A stretch of DNA of 64,000 nucleotides from Dama dama (taxonomy: Eukaryota > Chordata > Mammalia > Artiodactyla > Cervidae): the NCBI RefSeq assembly GCF_033118175.1, contig NC_083685.1:130382501-130446500 (forward strand). Direction: 5' to 3'. The position numbers and the translations under genes are program-made. Below the pieces are notes generated by a model that was not told where the DNA came from, ran no database searches, and worked only from the letters and a program-made list of their open reading frames with translations. Positions 44,651-55,877 of the stretch are shown piece by piece; the stretch's first letter is position 1; each line of letters starts with the position of its first letter.

Positions 44651-45629
44651 CGACCTCCACGCTCAAGTCAAAGAATGATCCTGCACAAAGGCAGAAAAGT
44701 GAGAGGCGTACTTAAGTCATCCTTTAATAAACCAAATTAAATGACTATGTCAGAGGCCCTAAGAACCTTCTCTAACTCAGTTAAACCCCCAGAGCAAGAA
44801 TCAACTCAACCTGTGTGGCCTCAACTCACGAACAATGAACGTGGCCTGAGACACATTCATCGAGCTGGTCACATTCCAGAAAAGCGAATTGGAACATCTT
44901 GACCAGGGTTCCGTGGGTCTCCCAACAAGTGCTTTCACTCTGGGCTCTGGGATGAGGGTCTGTTCTTTCTCAGCCGCACAAGCCTCTTCCTTGTTATGCT
45001 GGGGTCAAACACGGACAGATCAGCCCCAGTCGCGGTGGGAAGGAAGGGGTGAGGTGCCGGGGTCCTCCACGGTGCCCTTCTCTCCTCACCCCCCAGGAAC
45101 AGACTGGAAGCTGCCGGTCCCCCTGGGACCTGTTTATCCACCTTTGGTCTCGACTCTGAGCTCCGTGAAAGCCCTGGGACGAAGCTGGGAACTGTCTCCT
45201 CCGACGACAAACAGGTTCCGGATACACGACGTGAGACTCCCGAGGGTCCCTTTCCTCCTTCGTCCTTTGCAGGTTGAACAGTGAGAACGGGCCCCGTCTG
45301 GAGTGAGCTGAGCAGAGTGCTGAGGCCAATGCAAACCAGAGGAGCAGGAGCGGGTGGTGTCTGTCCCTCCCCACGTCCCCGTCCTGCCTGGACACCTGGT
45401 GAGACCAGGGCAGGGGAGAAAGGGAACCCCGAGTGCAAGTCCTAATGCACCCAGCATGACCCTCATCGGGGACCCCTACAGGGAGAAAAGAAAAACCCTC
45501 AAAACCGGGCTGTCTCCTGATGGTCCTAATGGTTTCTTCCATGTCAGGCCTGCTCTGTTCCTCCTCCTGCCGAAGCAAACTTACAGCTACCAAGGCGAAA
45601 ACCCTGGTTGGGGGGAGATAAATCAGGAG
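44651..45629. other. Mostly unique sequence
   Basis: The minus-strand 199-codon frame (44994-45593) overlaps plus-strand frames of similar length. There is no domain or splice support. Confidence 0.4.
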
Positions 45630-46072
45630 CTGGGAGGAACACTCACACTACTGTACGTAAGATAGACGACCAGGGACCCACTCTACAGCACAGAGAACTC
45701 TGCTCAATAGTCTGTGATAAACTATAGGGGAAGAGAATCTGAAAAATAAAAAGATGCATGTTTACATATAACTAAGGGCTTCCCCGGTAGCTCAGATGGT
45801 AAAGAATCTGCCTGCAATGCAGGAGACCCGGGTTCCATCCCTGGGTCAGGAAGATCCCTTGGAGGAGAAAATGGCAACCGACTCCAGTATTCTTGTCTAG
45901 AAAATCCCATGGACAGAGGAGCCTGGTGGGCTACAGTCCATGGGGTTCAAAAGAGTCGGATACGACTGAGCTACTAACACTTACGTATAACTGAATCACT
46001 TTGCCGTACACCTGAATCTAAGACAACGTTGTAAATCAACTATGCCCCAAATAAAATTTTAAAATAATAATA
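45630..46072 (+). mobile_element. L1 3' end split by a Bov-tA
   Basis: L1 landmarks 'gacgaccagggacccactc' and 'ggggaagagaatctgaaaaa' lead in. 'ctgaatcactttgccgtacac' and 'gtaaatcaactatgccccaa' resume after the SINE. Confidence 0.85.
45763..45992 (+). mobile_element. Bov-tA SINE inserted in an L1 3'UTR
   Basis: The element at 45774-45981 is flanked by tacatataact (45763-45773) and tacgtataact (45982-45992), an 11-bp TSD with one change. Confidence 0.92.
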
Positions 46073-46405
46073 ATCTGCCACAGAGTTGGGTGGTGAGGGG
46101 CGGGGTCATCACTAGAGCTTGTGCCCTGACCCTCCAGCCACTGACCCACTGACCCAGTGACCCAGTGACACATGAGGGGTTACAGTTAGTGTTGGTGGGG
46201 GGCGGGCTTGCCCCTGTGATCTGCATCTCAGGGATACAGAAAATTAAGAGAGGTGCCTGGAAGCCCAACTCATGCACGAGAGGCGTGAACGAGAGCTGCC
46301 CCTTCTAAAAAGCCGCCACCTGGTCTCGCCGTGAGCCCATGGCGCTCGGGAACCTTTGTTTCTTGGGCTCCTCGCCAGGTGCATGCAGCCCGCCTGCCCC
46401 AGCAG
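46073..46405. other. Unique sequence with short actgaccc repeats
   Basis: About four degenerate copies of actgaccc/agtgaccc at 46137-46170. The 3' edge (cctgccccagcag, ending at 46405) is a plausible acceptor for the candidate exon that follows. Confidence 0.4.
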
Positions 46406-46552
46406 GGCCCCTTCCAGAACTTCATGGACATGAAGGCAGAGAAGAGGCTGGCCGGCCGCAAGGAGCGTCGCAGCTGCTTTGGAGACATCAACACTCACAA
46501 GTGCTATCAGTTTGGACAGATTTTCTGCCCTTTCCAGGCCCTTGCCACCACG
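46406..46552 (+). CDS. Candidate 49-codon internal exon, product unrecognised
   Basis: A plausible acceptor (AG at 46404-46405) opens a 147-base stretch, exactly 49 codons, phase 0 on both sides. It ends at CACCACG|GTGAGC, a strong donor. It opens with GPFQNFMDMKAEKRL, passes a basic GRKERRSCF and ends in CYQFGQIFCPFQALATT, with cysteines at exon residues 24, 33 and 41. The open frame extends on both sides, so openness alone is weak evidence. Exact phase-0 length, donor strength and lack of any recognised repeat make it the best coding candidate in the window. I recognise no family. No second exon in matching phase is evident nearby. Confidence 0.33.
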
Positions 46553-46619
46553 GTGAGCAAGCTTTTCTTCCGTTTTCTTCCATAACGTCTTTTAGTGAGA
46601 ACCGGGACAAAACCCAGGG

Positions 46620-46740
46620 CTTCCTTTCTTTGGAGGGATACATTAGTCAGTTCTGGCTGCAAAACAAATTACCCTAAAACTCAGTGGCTTATGCTGGCAA
46701 GCATCTACTTTTCTCCCTCGCTAGCTTAAAGAGAAATATA
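46620..46740. mobile_element. Old interspersed repeat fragment, family uncertain
   Basis: 'caaaacaaattaccctaaaac' and 'tcagtggcttatgctggc' recall a widespread mammalian repeat motif. Confidence 0.35.
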
Positions 46741-47094
46741 TTCATTCCACTTTTTCTCACTGCAAGTCCACAGGGTAGGAAGAGTAAGAATTGAGAATAA
46801 TCCCAACTATCACAAAAGACTAAATCTGGTCTACCTACAGGTCTGCGACCCCAGATTTAGGGAAAGAGCTGAAGGTAGGTGGCCACGGTTGTGTTCAGAA
46901 ACACAGCCATTTCCAGAAGAGGAAGAGGTCTGGGGAGAGGGGGATCTTTTGTGATAAAGGATGATGGTTCTGGTTCCTTCTTCCTCACCTGTCACCTTCG
47001 GGACCCAGGTCAATTCAAGTCGGACTGTTCCGGGAAGCAGGTCCTTGAAACTCTTACTGTTACGTCTTCATGGTGCTTTGTAGAGTTGCAGTCT
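46741..47094. other. Unique sequence, nothing recognised
   Basis: No element recognised. Confidence 0.4.
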
Positions 47095-47480
47095 TACCGT
47101 TCTAAAATTTGAGTGTGCCTGTGAATCACTTGGGGGACGTCCCTGATGGCTCAGCGGTAAAGAATCCGCCTGCCAATCCAGGAGACACAGAGATGTGGGT
47201 TCAGTCCCTGGGTCAGGAAGATTCCCTGGAGAAGGAAATGGCAATCCACTCCGTTATTTTTGCTTGGATAATCCCGTGGATAGAGGAGCGTGGCAGGCTA
47301 CAGTCCATGGGGTTGCAGAGTCAGACATGACTTAGGGACCAAAACAACAACAAAATGAACCACTTGGGAAGCTTGATAAAAATGTGGATCCCCCAGGCTT
47401 GTAGCCATTACCATACGGGGGTCTTGGGTGTCTTGGATGGGTCCTCAGAATTTCCCTTTCTGATGAGTTCTCTATGTCCC
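47095..47480 (+). mobile_element. MER5-like hAT-Charlie remnant split by a SINE
   Basis: 'aaaatttgagtgtgcctgtg' leads into 'aatcacttggg' before the SINE. 'cttgggaagcttgataaaaatg' and 'tggatcccccagg' resume after it. Together they follow the MER5 non-autonomous DNA transposon. No transposase is encoded. Confidence 0.65.
47122..47368 (+). mobile_element. Bov-tA SINE with 13-bp TSD inside MER5-like element
   Basis: The element spans about 47135-47355. tgaatcacttggg (47122-47134) recurs as tgaaccacttggg (47356-47368). Confidence 0.92.
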
Positions 47481-48424
47481 ATGTTTACGTATCATCACTC
47501 AGCAGGACTTCCCAAACTGGCTCACTCCATCAGTGCCCCTAGGGCTGATGGCCAGTATGCCAGGCCGCCTGTAACCCGATCCCAACTCCATCGTGTACAC
47601 TGGAACCCGGGTCAGAAACTTCTACCCATCCGTAGTCCCCATACTTCCCTGAACTTCACAGTCGCCTGGGCAATCACGCTCCTCCCCATCTTCCCTCCGG
47701 CAGAGCAGAGATCAGAAGCTCTGGGGGTGAGTCCCCAGCAGCAGCATGCCATAAAGCCTCGCTGGTAGGGTGGCCAGTTCACCCCAGTTTCCCCAGGACT
47801 GACTTGCCTGGTTTTCCTGGGACTTTGTGTCTTTTAACACTAAGAGTCCTGAGTCCCAGGACCCCGCAGTCCTGGTTTTAAAACAGAATATCTCAAGTCC
47901 CTGAAACTCATGCAAACCGCGTGGTTCGTCACCTGTCCACTCATGATTCCAAGGTGCAGCCACTCAGGGGAGTCTGCACTCCGACCTTCCCACGCACCAG
48001 CCCCAGCGCCTCCACTCCCAGGTCACTGCTGCCCATCTTCCCAGCCGCTGACCAGTATCCCCTGCGGAGGGGCCACGTGCCCAGAGCCAGGCATGCTGGA
48101 GCACCCAGACATGGAGTTTCAACCCCACCCTCAGGGAGGGTGAGCAAACTGAGCCACATGCCTCAAACATGAGCAAAATGGACCAGTAATAACAGCAGCG
48201 CTATAAACTGAGGGGCCCAGAAGGAGAGGAGGGCTATCCAAACTGGAGATGCTCTCTGCTAAATCCAGTACCCGCCCCCCACATCCCTGAGGCCTTGCTG
48301 AAGGACAATGTCTCTAGGTAGGGATGATGTGTCTCGGTAGGGACGGCCTCTCAGCACACAGGGTCACCTGGGAAGAGTGGATCCCTGTGAACTGAAGACA
48401 ATAGGATCCTTGTGCGGAATCCTT
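47481..48424. other. Unique sequence, nothing recognised
   Basis: Overlapping short open frames on both strands at 47910-48176 have no recognised product. Confidence 0.4.
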
Positions 48425-48600
48425 AGTGTGGGGCAGGTATGGTGCCAGAGCCCTCACAAGGCCTTGGGCTTCATGACCTCCATCATATGAACATCATCCT
48501 CGTTTTATCCACGAGGAGACAAAGGGCAAGACATTAAGGGATTGGCCCAAGACGGCTGCCAGTCAGAGCCAGAGCCGGGACGTGAGGCTGCTGGGCTGGA
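48425..48600 (-). mobile_element. MIR SINE
   Basis: 'atcctcgttttatccacgagg', 'gagacaaagggcaagac' and 'ggcccaagacggctgccag' fit reversed MIR. Confidence 0.65.
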
Positions 48601-48634
48601 GCAGGTACCCCCCGTGCTCTATTCTACTTTTTTT

Positions 48635-48985
48635 TTTAAATTGAAGTACGTATATACGGTGGAATATTACTGAACCACAAAAAGAACCAAGTAATGTCAA
48701 TTGAAGCAGTCTGGATGGACCCAGAGATTATTGTACCAAGTCAGACACAGACAAATAACATATGATATCATTTATATGTGGAATCTAAAATCTGATGCAA
48801 ACAAACTCATCTGCAAAACAGAAGCAGACTCGCAGACGCGGAGAACAGGCTTGTGGTCGCCAGGGGGCGGGGCTGGTGGGGTGGACTGGGGGTCCGGGGT
48901 CAGCGGGTGCAACCAGTGCGCAAGGGGTGGTAGAGAGCAAGGCCCTCCGGGGCAGCACGGGCAGCTGTTGCCTTTCCGTTTTCTC
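48635..48985 (+). mobile_element. L1 3' end
   Basis: 'acggtggaatattactgaac', 'catttatatgtggaatctaa' and 'aacaggcttgtggtcgccag' are in order. It faces a reversed L1 fragment. Confidence 0.78.
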
Positions 48986-48989
48986 AGTT

Positions 48990-49262
48990 TAAACTTTTCA
49001 TTCGGTTGGAGTTTAACCGATGAATAATGTTGTCATAGTCTCCGGTGGGCAGCCAAGGGACTCTGCCATACACGTGCACGGATGTGTTCTCCCCCAGACT
49101 CTGCTCCCTTCCAGGCTGCACATGCGACTGAGCGGAGATCCCCGTGCTCAGCAGCAGGTCCTCGTTGGTTCTCCACTTTAAACAGAGCTGGGTGCAGGTC
49201 ACCATTCCAAACTTCCTACCCTTCTCCGCATTCTTCCCCCGCCCCCAACCATGAGCAGGGAG
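48990..49262 (-). mobile_element. L1 3'-UTR fragment, reversed
   Basis: 'agtttaaccgatgaataatg' and 'cagccaagggactctgccat' are the complement of the L1 3' end. It covers much of the same L1 region as 48635-48985, so a simple single-insertion inversion does not explain the pair. Confidence 0.7.
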
Positions 49263-49936
49263 CTCCAGTGTAGCCATTATTCTCTGCCTGACAGGAGATG
49301 CAAAGACTGGTTTTCCCTCGAGACCTGCCCATGAGCCCACACATGCAGAGACTGGGCATCTCCTGCCCCACCGAAGAGAGTCTTCAGGACTTACCCTTGT
49401 CTTCCGCACAGCTGGGCTTGGGGAAGGACGCCAACAACCACGAAAAGGAGAAACCATCAAGCCACGTGAAAACACCTCTATTCCCCCCAATAGTTAAGGC
49501 AACAAAATCTAATGACAGGAAGTAATAAACATTGCAAAACTGCATTTTGGCCTCTTGCTGCAAGGCTTTGGATTAAAACGGCTCCCCAGGACTTGAGAAT
49601 TGCTCATTCTCTAACCCAACGTAAGGCATTCCATCAACATGCCTCTGTGAACAGTCTGGGAAGGATGACCTACTTAGAAGCTGCAGTGCCCAAAAAGAAC
49701 CGAATCCTTCACAAGTCCACTTGTCTCAGGTCTCTGAAAATACATGGGAGGAGGTGGGTACAGGTCAATGAACCAAGGACCCCACTCTTTCCATCATTCT
49801 GGTCTACCAGCACCAGAGTGTTGTATAGTGACCTTGGGGTTAGCTCCATGTGGTCACAAAAGACTTGGCACTGCACCAACAACCACATCCTCACAGGAGC
49901 ACATCTAACCCTGAAAGGCTGAAGTTTCTGCCCACG

Positions 49937-49938
<2 letters not shown>
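49263..49938. other. Unique sequence, nothing recognised
   Basis: The open frame at 49512-49922 (plus) has no recognised domain. Confidence 0.4.

Positions 49939-49986
<48 letters not shown>
49939..49986. repeat. Long perfect (AC)n microsatellite
   Basis: More than 20 uninterrupted AC units. Length and purity make it a likely length-polymorphic locus. Confidence 0.97.
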
Positions 49987-50358
49987 CCAGCCAGAAGGAG
50001 AACCTCCCCCAGCGACCGCTGAGCAGATTTCCCAGCAACTCTCCTTGGCAAGGATGTGGCTCGCCCATGCTGTGACCACAAGGGAAGCTGGAAAGACAAG
50101 TATTGGATATCTGCTGGGGGCAAGTTCTGCCATTAGGAAAACTGCTGATAAGCAATGAGTGTCTGCTACCCTGGGACACTCCCTAGTTTGCAGCTCAGAC
50201 CCTTAGACATTCCTACTTAGGCTGAGTGAAGACCTGGCTTCTTACGGTTTCTAAGCATGCATCCTAAGGTTTGTCCTCCATGTTAAATAGCTTTAATTTT
50301 TCATTTTAAAAGTAACATATGTTTATAATAAAAGCTACTCAAAAATATAAATAAGAAA
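49987..50358. other. Unique sequence, nothing recognised
   Basis: No element recognised. Confidence 0.4.
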
Positions 50359-50570
50359 GGGCTTCCCTGGTGGCTCAGTGGTAAAGAATCCTCCCACAAT
50401 ACAGGAGACTCAAGCTCAATCCCTAGGTCTGGAAGATCCCCTGGAGGAGGCAATGGCAACCCACTCCAGTATTCTTGCCTGGAGAATCCCATGGACAGAG
50501 GACCCTGGGGGGGCCACAGTCCACAGGGTCACAAAGAGTCGGAGATGACTCAGCCACTGAATGGCAACAA
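50359..50570 (+). mobile_element. Bov-tA SINE
   Basis: A complete copy from gggcttccctggtggctcag to 'gaatggcaacaataaaag'. Confidence 0.92.
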
Positions 50571-50696
50571 TAAAAGAGAAAACAGCTACCCAAGTCCCAA
50601 CACTGAGCGACAACTAGCGTTTGCATCTGGAAACTTTTAGACGGCTTTTCAGTCTTCTGTTTTCATTGTTCTCTGGGCCTGCATCTGTTTTCCAGA

Positions 50697-50816
50697 CTTA
50701 TTTTCTAGCTGCGCCACAAGGCATGTGAGATGTGAGTTCCCCGACCAGGGATCCAACCCATGCCCCTGCACTAGAAGCCCAGAGTCTCAACCACTGGACG
50801 ACCAGGCAAGGCCCGC
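50697..50816 (-). mobile_element. CHR-type SINE
   Basis: 'gctgcgccacaaggcatgtg' to 'ggacgaccaggcaaggccc' is the complement of a CHR head and short body. Confidence 0.85.
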
Positions 50817-51259
50817 CTTTTCTGCAGTCTTGACTTGTTGTTTTTTGCCACCACTGCCCAGCACCTCTCAGAGAGTTTGCATTACAGGCCCCTGTTTGCA
50901 TTACAGCTTTGTCCCCAGGCACGGGGTCTACCCTTTCCTGTGAACTTTTGACTATACTAAACAACTTCCCTCCAAATTAAAAACAAAATCTATTCCTTCT
51001 TTATTTGTAAACTTTAGCCATTTTTGCTGATTCCCAGAGCTTAATTTTTTCACATCAGCAAGCTTATTTCTGAGCCACAGGACGTGCACGCATGGCGCGG
51101 TCCCCTCCTCTCCAGCACACGCCTCCTTCAATCCCAGGCAGACAGCTCCCTTTGCAACTACGCTGATTAATTCAATTGTCTACTTGTTTTTCCTCTGACT
51201 GCTGTGATTCACGATGACATAGGCAGAATTTTATATTTCAGCCTTTCTCATCTCTCTTA
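50817..51259. other. Unique sequence, nothing recognised
   Basis: No element recognised. Confidence 0.4.
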
Positions 51260-51485
51260 AGCCAGGGATTCACACACTATGGCTCTCAGGTCAAACCTGA
51301 GCTTCCTGGTTTTTTGTATAAAGTTTTACGGGAAAGGCAGACACATGCACTTGTTAGCACATCTTTTACCGTGGCTTTGGGGCCACAGCTGCAGAGCTGA
51401 CCAGTTACAGCTGTGACTCTACAGCTCAGAAAGTCGAAAATGTTCACTCTCTGGCCCCTTACAGAAAAAGCTGTCTGTTCTTTCT
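51260..51485 (+). mobile_element. Ancient interspersed repeat, copy 2 of 2
   Basis: 'tttttgtataaagttttacg', 'aatgttcactctctggcccc' and 'ttacagaaaaagctgtctg' match the same old repeat family as 44500-44650, here more complete. Confidence 0.55.
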
Positions 51486-52305
51486 TAAACCAAATTCCCC
51501 TTTATGATTTCCAACTAAGGGATTCTACTTCACTTATCTCCACTTCGTAAAAATATCCTTGAAATCTGGAGTCCATGACTATGTCCATCGACCAGCAGAG
51601 GAAGTCAGGAAGGTATCCAGGTCTCCTTCTAGGAGGACGCGGGGTCGACAGCTCTCGGATGCTGCCCGGCACACTCTGTCTGCACACAGGTGAGGCTGCT
51701 ATCTGGCGAAGAGACCATCCTGTGTGTCTCATGCATGACCTTGCAGTGTGTGGAGAAGCTTCTGTCTTTCTCTCCTTTTATTCTAACCATGAGCCACCAC
51801 TTCACACCGGCTTCCACTTCCAGGCAGAGAATTCCATACAGAAAGACCGGCTGTGTATGGATGCCAGGGAGGGTTTAACGTCAGCTACCCCACCTGGGCA
51901 CTCTGCTTTCTTTTATGCAAGGTGCAAACTTCCACCCGGACTCAAGCAGAGATACAGCTCTGGACAATCACAGTGGAATGCAGGGAGAGCTTGAGACCCA
52001 AGGAGGAGACTGCCCACACTTAGACCACGTGCCCAGGCCTGAAGAGGAAGAACTGCCAGTGAGATTCACAACTGACAATGAATCTGCTTCACATACATCT
52101 TTGCAGAAACCCATTAACGCGCCGAGCAAGATCTATACAGACAGTCCGAGGTCTGCTCTAGGGCTTGAGCAAGGCAGGACTCAGATGAAAATAATAAAAA
52201 CCACACCACCAGCGTATCCTGACTAATTACTTTGTTCTGCACACTGTATTCAATGATTTTGTGGGGCTTCCCTAAAAAATCAGCATTATTTATCTCCTGA
52301 TGAGT
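51486..52305. other. Unique sequence, nothing recognised
   Basis: The 139-codon plus frame (51575-51994) shows no domain or splice pattern. Confidence 0.4.
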
Positions 52306-52510
52306 TGGGCTTCCCTAGTGGCTCAGAATCTGCCTGCAATGTGGAGACCTGGGTTAGATCCCTGGGTTGGGAAGATCCCCTGGAGGAGGGCATGGCAACC
52401 CACTCCAGTGTTCTTGCCTGGAGAATCCCATGGACAGAGGAGCCTGGCGGGGTACAGTCCACTCACACAAAGAGTCAGACAGGACTGAGTGACTAAGCAG
52501 AGCGCACAGC
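52306..52510 (+). mobile_element. Bov-tA SINE, head shortened
   Basis: A short deletion in the tRNA-like head removes the segment between 'ggctcag' and 'aatctgcctgc'. The rest is complete. Confidence 0.9.
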
Positions 52511-52512
52511 AT

Positions 52513-52832
52513 ATCCCCCGGTGGCTCAGGGGTAAAGAACCTGCCTGCCAACGCAGGAGACACCGGGGTTGATCCCTGGTCCGGGTAGATCCCACAGGCA
52601 GCGAGGCAAGTAAGCCCGTGTGCCGCAACTATTGAGCCTGCGCTGTGGATCCCGGGAGCTGCAGCTCCTGAAGCCTGTCCGCCTCGAGAGCTTGCTCTGC
52701 GACAGGAGACGCCTCCGCAGCGAGAAACCCGAGGCGCCGCAACGAGAGAGGAGCCCCCAGGCTCTGCAGCCAGAGCCAAACCAGCACAGCAGTGAGGACC
52801 CAGCACAGCCAAAAATCAACAGTAAAATTACA
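52513..52832 (+). mobile_element. CHR-2-type SINE, near full length
   Basis: The head 'cccccggtggctcaggggt' starts directly after the preceding Bov-tA. The long GC-rich body ends in 'cagcacagccaaaaatcaac'. Confidence 0.87.
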
Positions 52833-53582
52833 TATAACTTAATCCACACTTCTACTCCCCTGAATTAATCCACCATCATTAAGGCTGAGAAACCTGACCC
52901 TTAAAGAGATTATAACGGCATCAGGCAGGCACCGGGCGGGCAGCCTCGACAGCCCAGCCGCGTCCCCTCAGGCTTGCCCCGCACAACAGCCCCATTAGCG
53001 TTGTGTATCTCACACGCTTGTTTAGAAACCGCCGCACACGTCCCTACCCACTCCTGCCCTGTGGTTTATTTGTCCTCTGCTCTTTCCTACGCTCTCTTGA
53101 TATAATAACCCCTGCATACGCGACAAATGTTAATGGAGTCATCTGTCACCGCTGGTAGATAACATCTTGCAGTTTTCCCTGCTGCCTCCTAGAGCTGATG
53201 CCTCACCGTGAGCGCTTCCCCTCCTGGCCTTGGAGGGGGCGAGGACCTGGAAGGGAGACATTGGGCTTTTAATGTGCAGGGCCCCCAGGGACAGGGCGAA
53301 CGGGTGAAGAGGAGGGGGGCTCTGGGTACTGCCAGCAGCTTCGAGCTGGTCTGGGAGAGCTTGGCCACTCAGGACGGGACAGCCTTGGGCGTGACGCCTG
53401 TGAGACGTTGAGGAGGCCAGCTCCTGGTGAACAACCTCGGTGTGACCAAGGCCTGACCGTCCACAGTTGCAAGGCTTTCCCTGGCAGGTCCCAGGCCAGG
53501 CCTGCTGGCAGTCACGCACCGCTGACTCTGAAGGGTCCCCTGGCCTGCTGGCATTTCACATCCTCGTCTCTCAGTGAATGGG
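52833..53582. other. Unique sequence, nothing recognised
   Basis: No element recognised. Confidence 0.4.
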
Positions 53583-53851
53583 TGGAGGGGATTGGCTCCA
53601 GGACCCCCTGCGGATGTTAAAATTATGGGATGCTCAAGCCCCTTACTCAAAACTCTCTGCTTACAACCTTCACACACCCTCCTGTACACTTTAATCATCT
53701 GCAGATTAATTACTGTTGACACTATGGGAACAGTTGCCAGTTGGGGAGTAGGTTGCAAATTCAAGTTTCGCTTTTTGGAATTTTCTGGAGCCTTTTCCCA
53801 CAGTGAGTTGAATGCAAGGATGAGGGATCCGCAGCAACAGAGGGCCCACGG
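53583..53851. mobile_element. MER2/Tigger-like DNA transposon remnant
   Basis: 'gattggctccaggaccccctg' opens and 'gggatccgcagcaacagaggg' closes the segment, matching the two ends of a non-autonomous Tigger-type element with a large internal loss. No transposase frame remains. Confidence 0.6.
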
Positions 53852-54689
53852 TGCTCGCAGGCCCAGGGCTGGCGCTTCCGTTCCTGGTGTCTGTCTCTGC
53901 AGCCTTGGGCGGGAACGGGCTTCTTCAGGGGCTAGGCTTCCTCTCGGGACAGAAGCAGGGAGGACCTTGAGACCCCGTCCCCACTCTGACCCAGGACACC
54001 CTGCTCACTCCCCGCCTTCCGCTCCCTGGCCGTTCCTGAGCCAGACTCAGGGACCCCTCGCAGAGACACGACCCCTGGCCCGCTCTGATCCAAACTGCAG
54101 GGAGGAAGATGGGACGGGGTCAGCCTTCTCTGTGGCTTCTGACTGTTTCTGGGCCCGTCACAGTCGTGTTTGAAGGCTTCACTCCCTCATTCTCGGCTCC
54201 TGCCCTGGATCAGTGGCTCAGCGTCCGTGCCCAGCTCCCAGAGCTCCAGGCAGACGTGCCCACGGCCCTTTCTGAGCGAGAAGGAGGGGTGACGGGGTGC
54301 CTGGAAGTTATCCAGCGCGTAACGGGTTCAGGACAGTAGCTGCCATGGCTTTCTCCTCACCTTTTCCAAGGCTTGATTCTAAGCCTCACATCCAGACCTC
54401 TGTGCACATGTGTGAGTGTGTGCATACACACGAATGTGAGTGTGTGTGTGCACCATGAATTCAGGGAAAAGCTGACTACAGTCCTCAGTCTGCGCCGCCC
54501 CCTGCCCCGCCCCCCAGAGAACCCCACCTTTCTGTCTGATGCTCACCTTTCTCCCCAAAGTGGAGAAACTCTGCTGCCCAAAGGGCAGAGCCCCCGTCTC
54601 GCAGACAAGGCCGGGCTGGGGAACCATAACCACCATCTCTCTGCATAACTGAGCCCCAAGGTCCAGGACACAGATCTAGCAACAAACTG
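53852..54689. other. GC-rich unique sequence with a TG-rich tract
   Basis: An imperfect TG/CA tract lies at 54405-54450. The plus-strand frame through 53574-54173 includes the DNA-transposon remnant and is not supported as a gene. Confidence 0.4.
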
Positions 54690-55133
54690 CTATCACAGAG
54701 CTCTATTTTTCCTACAAAAATAGCAAATGACAGCGATCTACCATATAGCAGAGGGAACTAAGCTCAATAACCTGTAGTGGAAAAGAATCTGAAGAAGAAT
54801 ATATATGGATATAATAAGAATATGTATATACTTGTCTGTAACTGAATCGTTTCGCTATACACTTGAAACTAACACAACATTGTAAATTAACACGCTGTGC
54901 TGTGCTTACTCACGCAGTTGTTTCCGACTCTTTGGGACCCCATGGACTGTAGCCCACCACGCCACTCTGTCCATGGGGATTCTCCAGGCCAGAATACCGG
55001 AGTGGGTAGCCTTTCCCTCCCCCAGAGGATCTTCCCAACCCAGGAATCGAACCCAGGTCTCCCGCATTGCAGGCAGATTCTTTACCAGCTGAGTCACCAG
55101 AGAAGCCCAAATTAACTATACTTCAATTTAAAA
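54690..55133 (+). mobile_element. L1 3' end split by a Bov-tA
   Basis: 'cagagggaactaagctcaat' and 'actaacacaacattgtaaatt' precede the SINE. 'aactatacttcaatttaaaa' resumes after it. Confidence 0.85.
54884..55116 (-). mobile_element. Bov-tA SINE in an L1 3' end, with 8-bp TSD
   Basis: The element at 54892-55108 is flanked by aaattaac at 54884-54891 and 55109-55116. This A-rich target is typical for L1-machinery insertion. Confidence 0.93.
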
Positions 55134-55877
55134 AGTGAACGGAAGAAGAAAAACAGCAAATAGCCTGCCGCATTTCTTTATGATTTTGTTACATCAGGAA
55201 GTTTCAAAAAGTCTTGGTCCGCATAAGCAGGCCTGGGTCTCACATTATCCACGTCCTTGTGAAGCCAAACAAAGCAGAAAAAAAAAAAAAAAAAACCAAG
55301 ATGTGCTCACGGTTTTGTTTTGTTCCTATTTCTTGCTGACTGGGACTAAATGCTGCCATATGCTGAGAAAATATCCAGCGTTTGCATGTTGGGTTTTTTC
55401 CCTTGTTTAGTTTTATCTGGTCGAGTCACGGAGCCGTTGGCTAAGGAAGCCTATAATCTGTACTTCGTGAATAACCATGTAATTGAGCGATTGCAGTCAC
55501 GGCTGCGGCTGCTGTGTGGACAGTAGTCTTTGGGGTTTTTTTCCAATTTTTTTTCTGGAATGCCCAGAAAGGGAGCATGTGAGTTTGTTCTCGGGGCTCC
55601 TGTCCTGGAATCTGCAGCCTTCTTCCAGGAGTGATGAAGGTGAGGAAACAGGGCCGTGGAACCCCAGGGAATCCAGCTCGGGAGAGTTTCCCAGGGTGAT
55701 TTTCTGGGTTGGTTTGTTTGTTTTGGTTGGAAAGTTGGGAAAAGCTAGATCTGTGCAGAACCCACTTCAGTGTTTGGAAGGGTCTTTTCAGAGCTCTGTG
55801 TCATGGGAGTAACTGTCTGCAGACAGGCTCCCCACCTCAGTGCATCAACACAAGCCTACTGCTTGATATCTCAACAC
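55134..55877. other. Unique sequence with an A-rich tract
   Basis: An A-rich run at about 55276-55296 and otherwise unrecognised sequence. Confidence 0.4.

Noticed and set aside
44994..45593. 199-codon minus-strand open frame
   Set aside because: Competing plus-strand frames of similar length cover the same bases, and there is no domain or exon structure.
54109..54339. Small secreted protein with a hydrophobic N-terminus
   Set aside because: The N-terminus (hydrophobic, SLWLLTVSGP) is superficially signal-like but there is no promoter, splice support or homologue I recognise.
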